Made by a program: the position numbers and the translations under genes
Notes under the pieces: model-generated
Seen by the model: only the letters and a program-made list of their open reading frames with translations
The model's database searches: none
Told to the model about the DNA's origin: nothing
Part shown: piece after piece, positions 31,867 to 39,912 of the stretch
Layout of the letters: each line of letters starts with the position of its first letter
Numbering within the stretch: position 1 is the stretch's first letter
Assembly: GCA_964370205.1 (NCBI GenBank)
Contig: CAYJIK010000004.1
Span: 1-59,754, forward strand
DNA length: 59,754 nucleotides
DNA from: DAMCAP01 sp964370205
GTDB lineage: Bacteria; Bacillota; Clostridia; Oscillospirales; Ruminococcaceae
Reading direction: 5' to 3'

Positions 31867-34371
31867 GTGGCTAATAAGAGAGTGAAAAAGGCGACTACAA
31901 AAAAGAAAGCTCCGCAGAGTGAGCCGCTTTTGGCGGTGATACTGTTTACTGTCGGGGTGTTTTTGAGCTGTCTTGCGATAATAGAAGGCTCAAGCGGTTG
32001 GGCAATGTTAAGAGGCGTACTGCTGGGATTGTCAGGGCTGTGCGCTTATATTGTGGGGCCGCTTCTCATCTGGGTGGCGGTGATGGTCGCCTTTGAAAAG
32101 TTTGGCGGGTTCGGCAGAGTCAAACAGGTACTTGCGATAGTGTGGCTTCTGCTTTTGTCCGCTACCGCTACTCTATTTTTTGCAAATGGCATAACCGAGG
32201 ACACGGGACTGTTCACCTTTGTCGGCGAGCTGTACAGCAGTGGTAAAGCGCTTGACTCGGGCGGTGTGCTGTCACTGCCGATAGCGTACCCACTTGCGTT
32301 TTTAGGGGACTGGGGAAGTCGTATTACAGCTTCCATACTGTTGTTCGCAGTCACAATGTTACTGACAGGTACAACAGTGAGGGGACTTGTGAAAACAGCG
32401 CAAAAGCCTGTTAAGGCGATCTCCGAGGGCTACCTTGAGGGGATGCGGACTATCAGCGAGACGACACGCCGTAAAAAGACTATAGACATCCCACTGGATG
32501 ATGAACCGACACCTGCAAAGAAGGAAACAAAGCCCACCGACACCGCAAAGTCCTCCAAACAGCGCTTTATGGAAGCGATATCGGAAGAATCTCCATCAGG
32601 TGGAGAGACTGTGACTGAAGCAGAAGCGGTAAAGTCGGACAAGACTACTGCGGAACAGCCTGAAACAACCGCCCAAAAAGCGCCTGCACAGCGCAGGACA
32701 AGGTCGGGGGCTCAGAGTAAGCAGGAGAGCATTAGCGCAGAAGAAAACAAAGAAAACATCGAGAATATCATAAAACGGATAGCGTCTGAGAATATAGCGT
32801 CCATAAAACTGAGCAGCGACGAAGTGATAGTCGGAGACGACGCAGTAACAGCCGAGAGCGCTATCACAGATATAGTGACGGAGGGCATTGTCCCCACCGC
32901 AGAACCCACGGCCCCCGCACCGCAGAAAATCGAATACGTCCTCCCCCCCATGACACTGCTAAAAGAAGCCCCACCTCAGCCTACCGAGGACGAGGTAATG
33001 ATGGACGAGCTCAAGCAAAACGCAGGTCGTCTGGTGGACACGTTAATCAGTTTCGGGGTGTCGACACGCATTGTGGACATCTGCCGAGGCCCTGCCGTGA
33101 CACGCTACGAACTCCAACCGGCGGCAGGTGTGAAGATAAGCAAGATAACAGGACTTTCCGACGACATAGCGCTGAACCTAGCGGCGCAAGGCGTCCGAAT
33201 TGAAGCGCCCATACCCGGCAAAGCGGCGGTGGGCATTGAGATACCAAACAAGATAGTCACCCCTGTAAGCCTCCGAGAAGTGGTGGACGCTCCGTCGTTC
33301 AGGGAGGCAAAAAGCCCTGTAACGGTAGCGCTTGGCCGTGACATTGCAGGCGGTATTGTCCTAGCCGACATTTCAAAGATGCCCCATCTGCTCATAGCAG
33401 GAGCAACAGGGTCGGGTAAATCGGTGTGCATCAACTCCATTATCATGAGTCTATTGTTAAAGTCCACACCGCATGAAGTTAAACTTCTGATGATAGACCC
33501 CAAGGTGGTGGAACTGGGTATTTATAACGGTCTACCGCAACTTTTGGTGCCTGTTGTGACTGATGCGAAAAAGGCGGCAGGAGCGCTTGCATGGGCGGTT
33601 AGTGAGATGCTGACACGGTATAGGACATTTGCGTCACTGGGTGTTCGTGATATAAGCGGTTATAACAAGCTGTGCGAGGAGCAGGAAACGCTTGTCCCGA
33701 TGCCGTATATTGTTATAATTATAGACGAACTTGCCGACCTTATGATGGCGGCACCGAGCGAGGTTGAGGACTCGATATTCCGCCTGGCACAGATGGCGAG
33801 AGCGGCAGGCATGAACCTTGTCATAGCCACACAGCGTCCGTCGGTGGACGTTATAACAGGCGTTATCAAGTCGAACATACCGTCACGTATTGCGTTTGCT
33901 GTAAGTTCGCAGGTGGACTCACGCACCATTTTGGACATGGGCGGTGCGGAAAAGCTACTGGGACAGGGCGACATGCTCTTCAACCCGGCAGGGTCACAGA
34001 AGCCGATACGTGTCAAAGGTTGCTACGTGTCGGAAAGCGAGATAGACGCAGTGGTGAAGTTCATTACCTCCCAGACCGAACAGCCGCAGTACGACGAGCA
34101 GGTCATAGAAGAAATTGAGCGCCAGACCCCTGTGGGCAAAGGCGAAAAGGGAAGTTCGGACAGTGGCGGTGGCGGTGAGGACGAAGCACTCATCGAAGCG
34201 GCTATAGACTGCGTTGTGGACGCAGGTATGGCATCGACATCGCTGCTACAGAGAAAGTTAAAACTCGGCTATGCCAGAGCCGCAAGAATAATTGACGAAC
34301 TGGAGGCACGTGGTATTGTAGGGCCGTACGAAGGGTCTAAACCTCGGCAGGTGCTGAAAGGTAGGCAGTAA
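31867..34371 (+). CDS. ftsK: DNA translocase FtsK/SpoIIIE
   Basis: 834 residues. Four membrane helices (about 20-165), an acidic and charged linker (about 185-370), the alpha/beta motor (Walker A GATGSGKS near residue 512; Walker B IIIDELADLMMAA) and a C-terminal winged-helix gamma domain (LLQRKLKLGYARAARIIDEL) that reads DNA polarity. It pumps chromosome DNA through the division or sporulation septum. GTG start at 31867 with GGGAGG upstream. The longer frame back to 31765 overlaps uppP and is not used. Confidence 0.96.
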   Translation: MANKRVKKATTKKKAPQSEPLLAVILFTVGVFLSCLAIIEGSSGWAMLRGVLLGLSGLCAYIVGPLLIWVAVMVAFEKFGGFGRVKQVLAIVWLLLLSATATLFFANGITEDTGLFTFVGELYSSGKALDSGGVLSLPIAYPLAFLGDWGSRITASILLFAVTMLLTGTTVRGLVKTAQKPVKAISEGYLEGMRTISETTRRKKTIDIPLDDEPTPAKKETKPTDTAKSSKQRFMEAISEESPSGGETVTEAEAVKSDKTTAEQPETTAQKAPAQRRTRSGAQSKQESISAEENKENIENIIKRIASENIASIKLSSDEVIVGDDAVTAESAITDIVTEGIVPTAEPTAPAPQKIEYVLPPMTLLKEAPPQPTEDEVMMDELKQNAGRLVDTLISFGVSTRIVDICRGPAVTRYELQPAAGVKISKITGLSDDIALNLAAQGVRIEAPIPGKAAVGIEIPNKIVTPVSLREVVDAPSFREAKSPVTVALGRDIAGGIVLADISKMPHLLIAGATGSGKSVCINSIIMSLLLKSTPHEVKLLMIDPKVVELGIYNGLPQLLVPVVTDAKKAAGALAWAVSEMLTRYRTFASLGVRDISGYNKLCEEQETLVPMPYIVIIIDELADLMMAAPSEVEDSIFRLAQMARAAGMNLVIATQRPSVDVITGVIKSNIPSRIAFAVSSQVDSRTILDMGGAEKLLGQGDMLFNPAGSQKPIRVKGCYVSESEIDAVVKFITSQTEQPQYDEQVIEEIERQTPVGKGEKGSSDSGGGGEDEALIEAAIDCVVDAGMASTSLLQRKLKLGYARAARIIDELEARGIVGPYEGSKPRQVLKGRQ

Positions 34372-34563
34372 ATACAGGCATCACTCTAAAGAATTGGAAT
34401 TCACAAATGTTGGGGCTTATCGGGGCGCAGCTTTCACTATACAGCAATGGTAAAGATTAGTGGGGGAACTGTACGATTACTGTTCCCTGTGACCGTAGAA
34501 AACGCCCCCAAAATCCCCATTTGTACAGCCGCATGCGCAGAACAAAATCAGAGGAGTAGTGAA

Positions 34564-35301
34564 ATGAGCATAAATGTAATAAAAGTAGCGGACTACAGCG
34601 AACTTTCTCGCCTGTCCGCAGATATGATAGCGACAGAGATAAACAAAAAACCGAGTATAGTCCTAGGCTTACCCACAGGGTCAACGCCGATTGGGGTGTA
34701 TGGTGAATTGGTGAAGCTGTACAAAGGCGGTAAGGTGAGTTTTAAAAGCGTATCTGCTGTGAATTTGGACGAATACGTAGGGCTGTCCCCCGACCACCCT
34801 ATGAGTTACCGCTACTTTATGAATGATAATCTCTACAATCACATAGACATTGAGAAAAAGAACACCTTCGTCCCCATAGGTAACACGGACGACCACCAAG
34901 CACAGTGTAAACAGTACAGCGACATAATTGCAAAGCTCGGCGGTATCGACCTGTTAGTGCTGGGGATAGGTACAAACGGCCACATAGCATTCAACGAGCC
35001 GTCCGACTGCTTTTCTCGCGGTACATACGTAGTGGAACTATCAGAAAACACACTGAAGGCAAACTCTGTCCACTTTAAAGAAGGGGAGTATATGCCCGAA
35101 CAAGCGTTGACAATAGGCATAGGCGATATTATGGCGGCACGAAAAATACTGTTGGTGGCAAGTGGAAAGAGTAAAGCGGACATAATCCACGAAACGATGA
35201 ACGGGAAAGTCCGCCCTGAAGTGCCGTCAACTATCTTGCAGTTTCACCCCAATGTTACAATCGTTGCGGACAACGAAGCGGCGAGTAGGCTTAGTCGTTA
35301 G
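34564..35301 (+). CDS. nagB: Glucosamine-6-phosphate deaminase
   Basis: 245 residues. Motifs are LGLPTGSTPIGVYGELV, SAVNLDEYVGLSPDHP (general base region), GIGTNGHIAFNEP and the helix before the C-terminus. It converts glucosamine-6-phosphate to fructose-6-phosphate and ammonia in amino-sugar use. ATG 34564 follows AGAGGAG. The final residues RLSR and the stop TAG fall inside the left end of the inserted element at 35292-35479, so the native C-terminus may have been replaced. The 190-base leader holds a loose structure (ACAAATG near 34403 with CATTTGT near 34518). Confidence 0.95.
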   Translation: MSINVIKVADYSELSRLSADMIATEINKKPSIVLGLPTGSTPIGVYGELVKLYKGGKVSFKSVSAVNLDEYVGLSPDHPMSYRYFMNDNLYNHIDIEKKNTFVPIGNTDDHQAQCKQYSDIIAKLGGIDLLVLGIGTNGHIAFNEPSDCFSRGTYVVELSENTLKANSVHFKEGEYMPEQALTIGIGDIMAARKILLVASGKSKADIIHETMNGKVRPEVPSTILQFHPNVTIVADNEAASRLSR

Positions 35302-35479
35302 GAACAAATCATAACACGCCTTAAAGCCCGAGTTTTAGCGCCATGCTTCGTTATCCTCGCTCGCAATACACAAAGTATTACTCGTTCGTCTGCCTTGCCT
35401 GCCACTAAAACTCGGGCTTTAAGGTTCGTAGAATTTTTGGCTTCATCAAAAACGGATTCGGATTTGTTCCTAACGACTA
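35292..35479. mobile_element. MITE-like element with perfect 19-bp inverted ends
   Basis: TAGTCGTTAGGAACAAATC (35292-35310) and its exact reverse complement (35461-35479) form the ends. The outer TA at both sides may be a duplicated target, as in IS630/mariner-type elements. A nested inverted pair CCTTAAAGCCCGAGTTTTAG (about 35319-35338) with its complement (about 35404-35423) makes nearly all of it fold back. It encodes no protein. The left end supplies the stop codon of nagB. Confidence 0.8.
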
Positions 35480-35496
35480 TGTAGGAGGAGAGTTTT

Positions 35497-36156
35497 ATGA
35501 CAGCATCAAAAGCGTGGGATTGGGGTAAGGAGAACGCCGAGGCGTGGCGTCAGCCATGTGAGGAAAGTTATTATCTTGCGGAACTCTGGAAGCAGAGAGG
35601 GGTAAAGCAAGTGTTGGACTTTGGATGTGGTTTGGGAAGACATGCCGTATACTTTGCAAAGCAGGGGTTTGATGTGTCCGCCTTTGATCTGTCTGAGGAG
35701 GCGACGGAGCATTTGCGAGAGTGGGCGACGTCGGAGGCAGTGTCAGTGGACATACAGGTGGCGGACATGATAAACCTTCCCTACCCCGACAACTCATTTG
35801 ACGCACTGTTTTCCTACCATGTTATATCACATACCGACACGAACGGTATAAGGATCATTATTGACGAGATGAAGCGTGTACTCCGCCCGAATGCGGATAT
35901 TTTTCTCACTTTGTGCTCTAAGGAAACATGGTCTTACAAGGACTCCGGCTTCCCAAGGGTGGACGATAACACTGTAATTAACGACGCAGACGGACCCGAG
36001 AAAGGTATACCACACTTTTACGTAATGCTTGACGATATAAAAGAGCTACTTTGCGACTTTGAACTGGAGAAGGTACGACACTCAGATGACTACTATTTTG
36101 CCGAAGGTAGAAAGAACAGCAAGCACTACTTTATATATGCGCATCTTAAAATTTAG
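35497..36156 (+). CDS. Class I SAM-dependent methyltransferase
   Basis: 219 residues. Motif I is VLDFGCGLGRHAVYFAKQG, followed by SAFDLSEEATEHL and LPYPDNSFDALFSYHVISH, so it binds SAM in a Rossmann fold of the Methyltransf_11/25 kind. The long loop PHFYVMLDDIKELLCDFELE at the C-terminus resembles tellurite-resistance or ubiquinone-type methyltransferases only loosely. The substrate is unknown. ATG 35497 has AGGAGGAG 7 bases upstream, and that ribosome site lies just 5 bases outside the MITE-like element. Its own terminator follows. Confidence 0.83.
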   Translation: MTASKAWDWGKENAEAWRQPCEESYYLAELWKQRGVKQVLDFGCGLGRHAVYFAKQGFDVSAFDLSEEATEHLREWATSEAVSVDIQVADMINLPYPDNSFDALFSYHVISHTDTNGIRIIIDEMKRVLRPNADIFLTLCSKETWSYKDSGFPRVDDNTVINDADGPEKGIPHFYVMLDDIKELLCDFELEKVRHSDDYYFAEGRKNSKHYFIYAHLKI

Positions 36157-36159
36157 TAG

Positions 36160-36191
36160 CGCTCTCATTATTTGGTTATGAGAGCGTTTCT
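36160..36191 (+). terminator. Terminator of the methyltransferase gene
   Basis: CGCTCTCAT (36160-36168) pairs perfectly with ATGAGAGCG (36178-36186), then TTTCTT. Confidence 0.82.
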
Positions 36192-36299
36192 TGTTTGTAA
36201 AATTAGAATAACTGTTAAAGTTTTAGGGCTTACAAAATGTGAAATGCTACAAAAATAAACAAATTCGCTAAAATTGTTTAATAATTATCAAAGTTATAG

Positions 36300-36367
36300 T
36301 ATAATAGTAATGAAAACAATATAGTGTTGAGGTGATGCTTGACATAAGGCGAACTTTGTCGTATTTT
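36300..36367 (+). promoter_or_regulatory. Promoter region of the chemoreceptor gene
   Basis: Two candidates: TATAAT at 36300-36305 with a poor -35 (TTTAAT), and TTGACA (36339-36344) with TATTTT (36362-36367) at 17 bases. The remaining leader up to 36459 has short stems but no known riboswitch core that I recognise. Confidence 0.5.
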
Positions 36368-36459
36368 ATAGAATGTTGCAAACAAAAAGGTATGGGTAAT
36401 TATGATATCAATTCGATAGAAACGACCCGGTGCAATCGTTAGAAAAGGAAGGTTGTAGT

Positions 36460-37815
36460 ATGGAACAAAAAAACAAGAGTAGTGTTCACTCGTACGAAAA
36501 AATATTGAATGCGAACGAGATAATATTGTTTGTCGGTGCTTTTCTTTATGGTGGTGTGTACCTTTTTTCAGGGGAGATACCGCTCGCTATCTTAACGGTA
36601 GTGGCTATAAGTATTTTGGTAGTTGTACTTCGGTACTTGAAAAAGAATGATAAAGCAGATTTGGCTGTGTCTGTTATAGCGTATACGCAGTTGGCGGTTG
36701 TGTTGATTATAGGGCTGTTAGGTGGCGAAGTTGCCGGTGGTTTCACACTAATAATCGCTGTATTTATGGCGAACGCCCTCTATTATCGACCTAATATGTT
36801 GATAGCACAGCTTGTATGCCTTAATATCTACTTGCTTGGGACACTTTTTTTCATGGGTACATTGTATGTCGGGATTTCCACAGATTTTTTATTCCGTGCA
36901 ATATTTGGGCTTGATTCTGCAATCGTTGTGCTCATACTGCTTGTTAAGTGGGGCGTTGCATCGTCAGAAGCGGTGGCTAAGCGTGAGCTTGAAACGCAGG
37001 AACTGTTGTCCCAACTCAATATGAGAATGGCGCAGAGCAAAGAGAGTGCTGACAATCAGCAGAGGATTTTTGAGGAGATAAAGCGCCGTTCGGACAATTT
37101 GTTTGGCGCATCACAGCGTATGCTGAACGTTTCGCAGTCCATAAGCAAGGCAAGCGACGAGCAGAGCGATATAGTTGACGATCTGACAAGCCGTAGTGGG
37201 AGCGTTGTGAGCGAGATTAAGAGTGCACAGCAAAACGCTGAAAAGTCCCGTGAACTGGCGATGTCGAGTGCAAAAAAACTTGAGCAAAACAGCATGAACA
37301 TGGCAGAGATAGTTGAGGCGATAAGCGAAATAGAGCGCTCAAGTGAGAAGATAATCAGCATCATAAAGAGCGTTGAAGATATTGCGTTCCAGACAAACAT
37401 TCTGGCACTGAACGCGTCCATCGAAGCGGCAAGAGCAGGCAGTGCGGGTAAAGGTTTTGCGGTAGTCGCTGACGAAGTCCGTGACCTTGCCAACAAAAGC
37501 TCCCTAGCCGCCAAGGATAGCAGTGTGCTTGTGGACACTTCGGTGGTGAACGTCAAACGAGGAGCGGCACTGATAAAGGTTGCCGCACAGAATATATCTG
37601 ACGTAATGGTAAGTTCAGCTACCACGGCGGACAATGTAAACGCCATCAGCGATGTCATGGTTAGTCAGGTGCAGAATGTCGAGAGCATCCTACAGCAGAT
37701 ACAGGAATTCTCGTTCATCATAAACGAGTCCGCACGTGTGGCGGAGGAGAACAACAACCTAGCGTCCGAGGTACTGAGTGAGGTTACTTCGATCAATAAA
37801 GCTATCAATGTATAG
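36460..37815 (+). CDS. Methyl-accepting chemotaxis-type signalling protein
   Basis: 451 residues. Five or six membrane helices (about 20-180) with no extracellular sensor domain, then a coiled-coil cytoplasmic region with the conserved hairpin tip IAFQTNILALNASIEAARAG followed by GKGFAVVADEVRDLA. It should bind CheA/CheW at the tip. The membrane part resembles receptors that sense within the membrane or energy state. No che or flagellar gene is in the window, so its pathway is unknown. ATG 36460 follows AAAAGGAAGG. Confidence 0.9.
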   Translation: MEQKNKSSVHSYEKILNANEIILFVGAFLYGGVYLFSGEIPLAILTVVAISILVVVLRYLKKNDKADLAVSVIAYTQLAVVLIIGLLGGEVAGGFTLIIAVFMANALYYRPNMLIAQLVCLNIYLLGTLFFMGTLYVGISTDFLFRAIFGLDSAIVVLILLVKWGVASSEAVAKRELETQELLSQLNMRMAQSKESADNQQRIFEEIKRRSDNLFGASQRMLNVSQSISKASDEQSDIVDDLTSRSGSVVSEIKSAQQNAEKSRELAMSSAKKLEQNSMNMAEIVEAISEIERSSEKIISIIKSVEDIAFQTNILALNASIEAARAGSAGKGFAVVADEVRDLANKSSLAAKDSSVLVDTSVVNVKRGAALIKVAAQNISDVMVSSATTADNVNAISDVMVSQVQNVESILQQIQEFSFIINESARVAEENNNLASEVLSEVTSINKAINV

Positions 37816-37893
37816 CGTCGGAGCGGAAACCAATCAGCGACGGTATGTATGGCAATTGAGGTTTGCTTACAGCAAAAACGCTTTGAAGAAATG

Positions 37894-37926
37894 CAAGGGC
37901 TGTTCATTTGAACAGCCCTTGTTTTA
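37894..37926. terminator. Bidirectional terminator between the chemoreceptor and hydrolase genes
   Basis: CAAGGGCTGTTC (37894-37905) pairs perfectly with GAACAGCCCTTG (37910-37921), followed by TTTT. It serves the convergent gene pair. Confidence 0.9.
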
Positions 37927-37948
37927 TTGAGTTATAAAGAGATGCTAG

Positions 37949-38932
37949 CTAGTTTTCGAAATTGATATGCTGTTTTGTCCGTAAAGCATACTCGACTAAC
38001 TTATTGCCGTCTATTGACACACCGTGCAACGACACCGCCGTTATGCTACTGTTTCCATATGTCTTGTAGTAGTATATTCCCTTATCAGCGTTTACACAGC
38101 AGGAGTAGGTGGTGTAGTCAAGGACGCCACTCGATGTTATCGCCGCCCCTTTAAGAACATTCACCGAGCCGAGTATGTGGAAAAACAGTGAGAGGTTACT
38201 CTCTTCATCAATGTCGCTTACACCGTGGCTTTTATGGAACACGGCACGGATAAATCGGGAGGTGGTAGTGCTGTCCCCCGGAAGGCCCAGCGTCCCACTG
38301 CCGACACCAAGCGCCTTTACGTTAGTTAGTGACGTTATTGCACCGTTTTCGGAGGTGTCGTGAGGTGTGCAATTTAGGTAGTTGCTGAGATTGGTGAGGT
38401 GAAAGCTGAAGTCGGGGTTGTTGGTCATTACGCCTACTGGGTTGTCGTAGACCTTTATCCCATCTACGGTGCTTTCCACTACAATTGACGAGTGGCGGTC
38501 AGACACCATCCAGTGCAGTGTGGATAGCGGTAGTTCCGCTCTAAACCGTTCACCGACAAAACGTACATCATTCAATGCGGCTTTGACCTGCTCCACAGTT
38601 TCAAATGTCGCCAGCGCCCATGGGATAAACTCGTACGGTGCGAGGTTTGTGTGGTTATCGGACGGTGTATCGTGGTAGTATGCATAGCCGGGGAAGTTAA
38701 GGGCGGCGACACAGAGTCCCTTTTCGCTTACAGCCTCGGCGTAAAGCGGATAGTCGCTGTCCACCGCCGCCATGCCTATCATGGAGTGATGCTCGTTTGC
38801 AGTGGGGAGGAATTTATAGGTTATCGGGTATTTTTTGGGGGTTATAACCACTCTTTCGCCGAAGGCATAGCCGATGTCCATGTTTCTGCCGAAGTAGAGG
38901 TCGCCGTTTTTAAGGGTTATTGCTGTACACAT
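37949..38932 (-). CDS. Bile salt hydrolase-like / choloylglycine hydrolase family Ntn enzyme
   Basis: 327 residues from ATG 38932, chosen so that Cys2 becomes the N-terminal nucleophile after Met removal (MCTAITLKNGDLYFGRNMD). Further active-site words are NFPGYAYY, VGVMTNNPDFSFHLTNLSNY and LGLPGDSTTTSRFIRA, which match the conserved residues of conjugated bile acid hydrolases (Cys2, Arg, Asp, Asn, Asn, Arg). There is no signal peptide, as usual. The family also has penicillin V acylases and AHL acylases, so the substrate needs proof. AGAAAGGA lies in a structured leader upstream. A longer in-frame start at 39070 is rejected because it buries the catalytic cysteine. Confidence 0.88.
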   Translation of the reverse strand: MCTAITLKNGDLYFGRNMDIGYAFGERVVITPKKYPITYKFLPTANEHHSMIGMAAVDSDYPLYAEAVSEKGLCVAALNFPGYAYYHDTPSDNHTNLAPYEFIPWALATFETVEQVKAALNDVRFVGERFRAELPLSTLHWMVSDRHSSIVVESTVDGIKVYDNPVGVMTNNPDFSFHLTNLSNYLNCTPHDTSENGAITSLTNVKALGVGSGTLGLPGDSTTTSRFIRAVFHKSHGVSDIDEESNLSLFFHILGSVNVLKGAAITSSGVLDYTTYSCCVNADKGIYYYKTYGNSSITAVSLHGVSIDGNKLVEYALRTKQHINFEN

Positions 38933-38941
38933 AACTAATAC

Positions 38942-39112
38942 CATTCCTTTCTGCAAGTTTGAAAATCTTGTTTCAAACTTTTTACCTCTCTGCAAGTTTT
39001 GTGTGTTTTTTTGACATATCGTTAATATGTCAAAAAACTGAGGCTGTGCCGAAGAACACAAAAACTGCAAACGATTAAAATCGCTGTTGAAAATCTTGTT
39101 TTCAAACTTGCA
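38942..39112 (-). promoter_or_regulatory. Structured leader element upstream of the hydrolase gene (copy 2)
   Basis: Read on the minus strand it has the parts of the rnfD leader in the same order: a GTTTGAAAA-type hairpin, an outer stem (GTTTTTGTG with CACAAAAC), a small GGC-ACA-GCC hairpin (39042-39050), and an inner stem TTTTTTGACATAT with ATATGTCAAAAAA. It ends in AGAAAGGAATGG before the ATG, as in copy 1. A second GTTTGAAA hairpin is inserted before the ribosome site. Confidence 0.7.
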
Positions 39113-39912
39113 CCTTGATTTTTGTATTTGTGGAAAAGACTATCAGTCTTTTTTAGTGTTGCCGAGATATGGGGGAATATTTGAGGGTGGGGGTTTTTGT
39201 ATGCTTGGCGATGATGGCTGTGGCTTAGCGAGTGGGGTTAACGCAGTTGGGGCGAAGCCCCGGCGGCGCGGGCCCCCCCCCCCCCCCCAATTATGGGGGG
39301 TTTGGGCCGCACCCATTGGGGGGGCGATAGGCGGGGGGCCCAGGGGGGGGGGCCCCCCCGGCCGGTGTTGGGGGTAGANNNNNNNNNNTTTGGGTTTTTT
39401 TTTGGGGGGGGGGGTTTTTTTTTTGGTGGGGGTTTTGGGGGGGGGGTTCGGGTGGGGGGTAACGGCTGTGGGGGCGACGCCCGGGGGGGTTAAGCCGCCG
39501 CCCCTGCAACTGTTAGGGCGTTTTGCGCCCTAACAGTTGCAGGGGCATTGCGCCGTAGCGCAATGGGGCTTCGCCCCGACGTCCTTGTTTACGCTATCTA
39601 TAGGTAGGCTGAGAAGGTTGTTTGTGGGAACTTGCCCGCAGGCAAGTCGGCGAAGCCGAAAAAGCAGTCCCATCCGCTACTGCAAGGTCACCACAGCATC
39701 CAAACGCAAAATTATTATTACCCATCGTATAGCTCTACATATAAAACGCTACAATATATACATAACAGAGTACAGCATGAAAGTCAAACATTTAATACGA
39801 CAATAACCGTGTCTTTACTTGACATTTCCGTGTTTGCTATGGTAAAATTTTTAAAGATTTACATTGCCGTTATTGCCGATACCACTACACATTGCGAAAG
39901 GCAGGTTTTTAC
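39113..39912. other. 800-bp non-coding region with damaged assembly and palindromes
   Basis: A terminator-like AAAAGACT/AGTCTTTT hairpin lies at 39134-39152. From about 39270 to 39490 the sequence is long runs of G, C and T around ten Ns (39379-39388), not plausible biology and most likely a sequencing or assembly fault. Clean sequence resumes with a row of hairpins (39500-39659) and then an AT-rich stretch before asnS. Confidence 0.7.
39500..39659. repeat. Row of five short perfect palindromic hairpins
   Basis: A 21-bp stem (39500-39520 with 39526-39546); ATTGCGC/GCGCAAT (39547-39564); GGGGC/GCCCC (39565-39577); ACTTGCC/GGCAAGT (39630-39647, allowing for one end base); TCGGC/GCCGA (39647-39659). 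The first three are back to back, as in the foldback at 20.3 kb, so a related element may be cut by the assembly fault to the left. Confidence 0.65.

Noticed and set aside
34372..34563. glmS-type ribozyme or sugar riboswitch before nagB
   Set aside because: The glmS ribozyme consensus is not seen; only a loose inverted word pair is present.
36310..36459. Possible c-di-GMP riboswitch before the chemoreceptor gene
   Set aside because: A GCAAAC word is present but the GEMM core and paired arms are not recognisable.
37056..37658. 200-codon minus-strand frame inside the chemoreceptor gene
   Set aside because: It is opposite a well-supported coding sequence, has no ribosome site and shows Ser/Leu-rich shadow composition.
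39270..39490. G-quadruplex cluster in the poly-G region
   Set aside because: The sequence beside the 10-N gap is almost surely an assembly or sequencing fault.
39660..39912. T-box leader of asnS
   Set aside because: No T-box sequence (GGTGGNACCGCG-like) and no antiterminator pair are visible.
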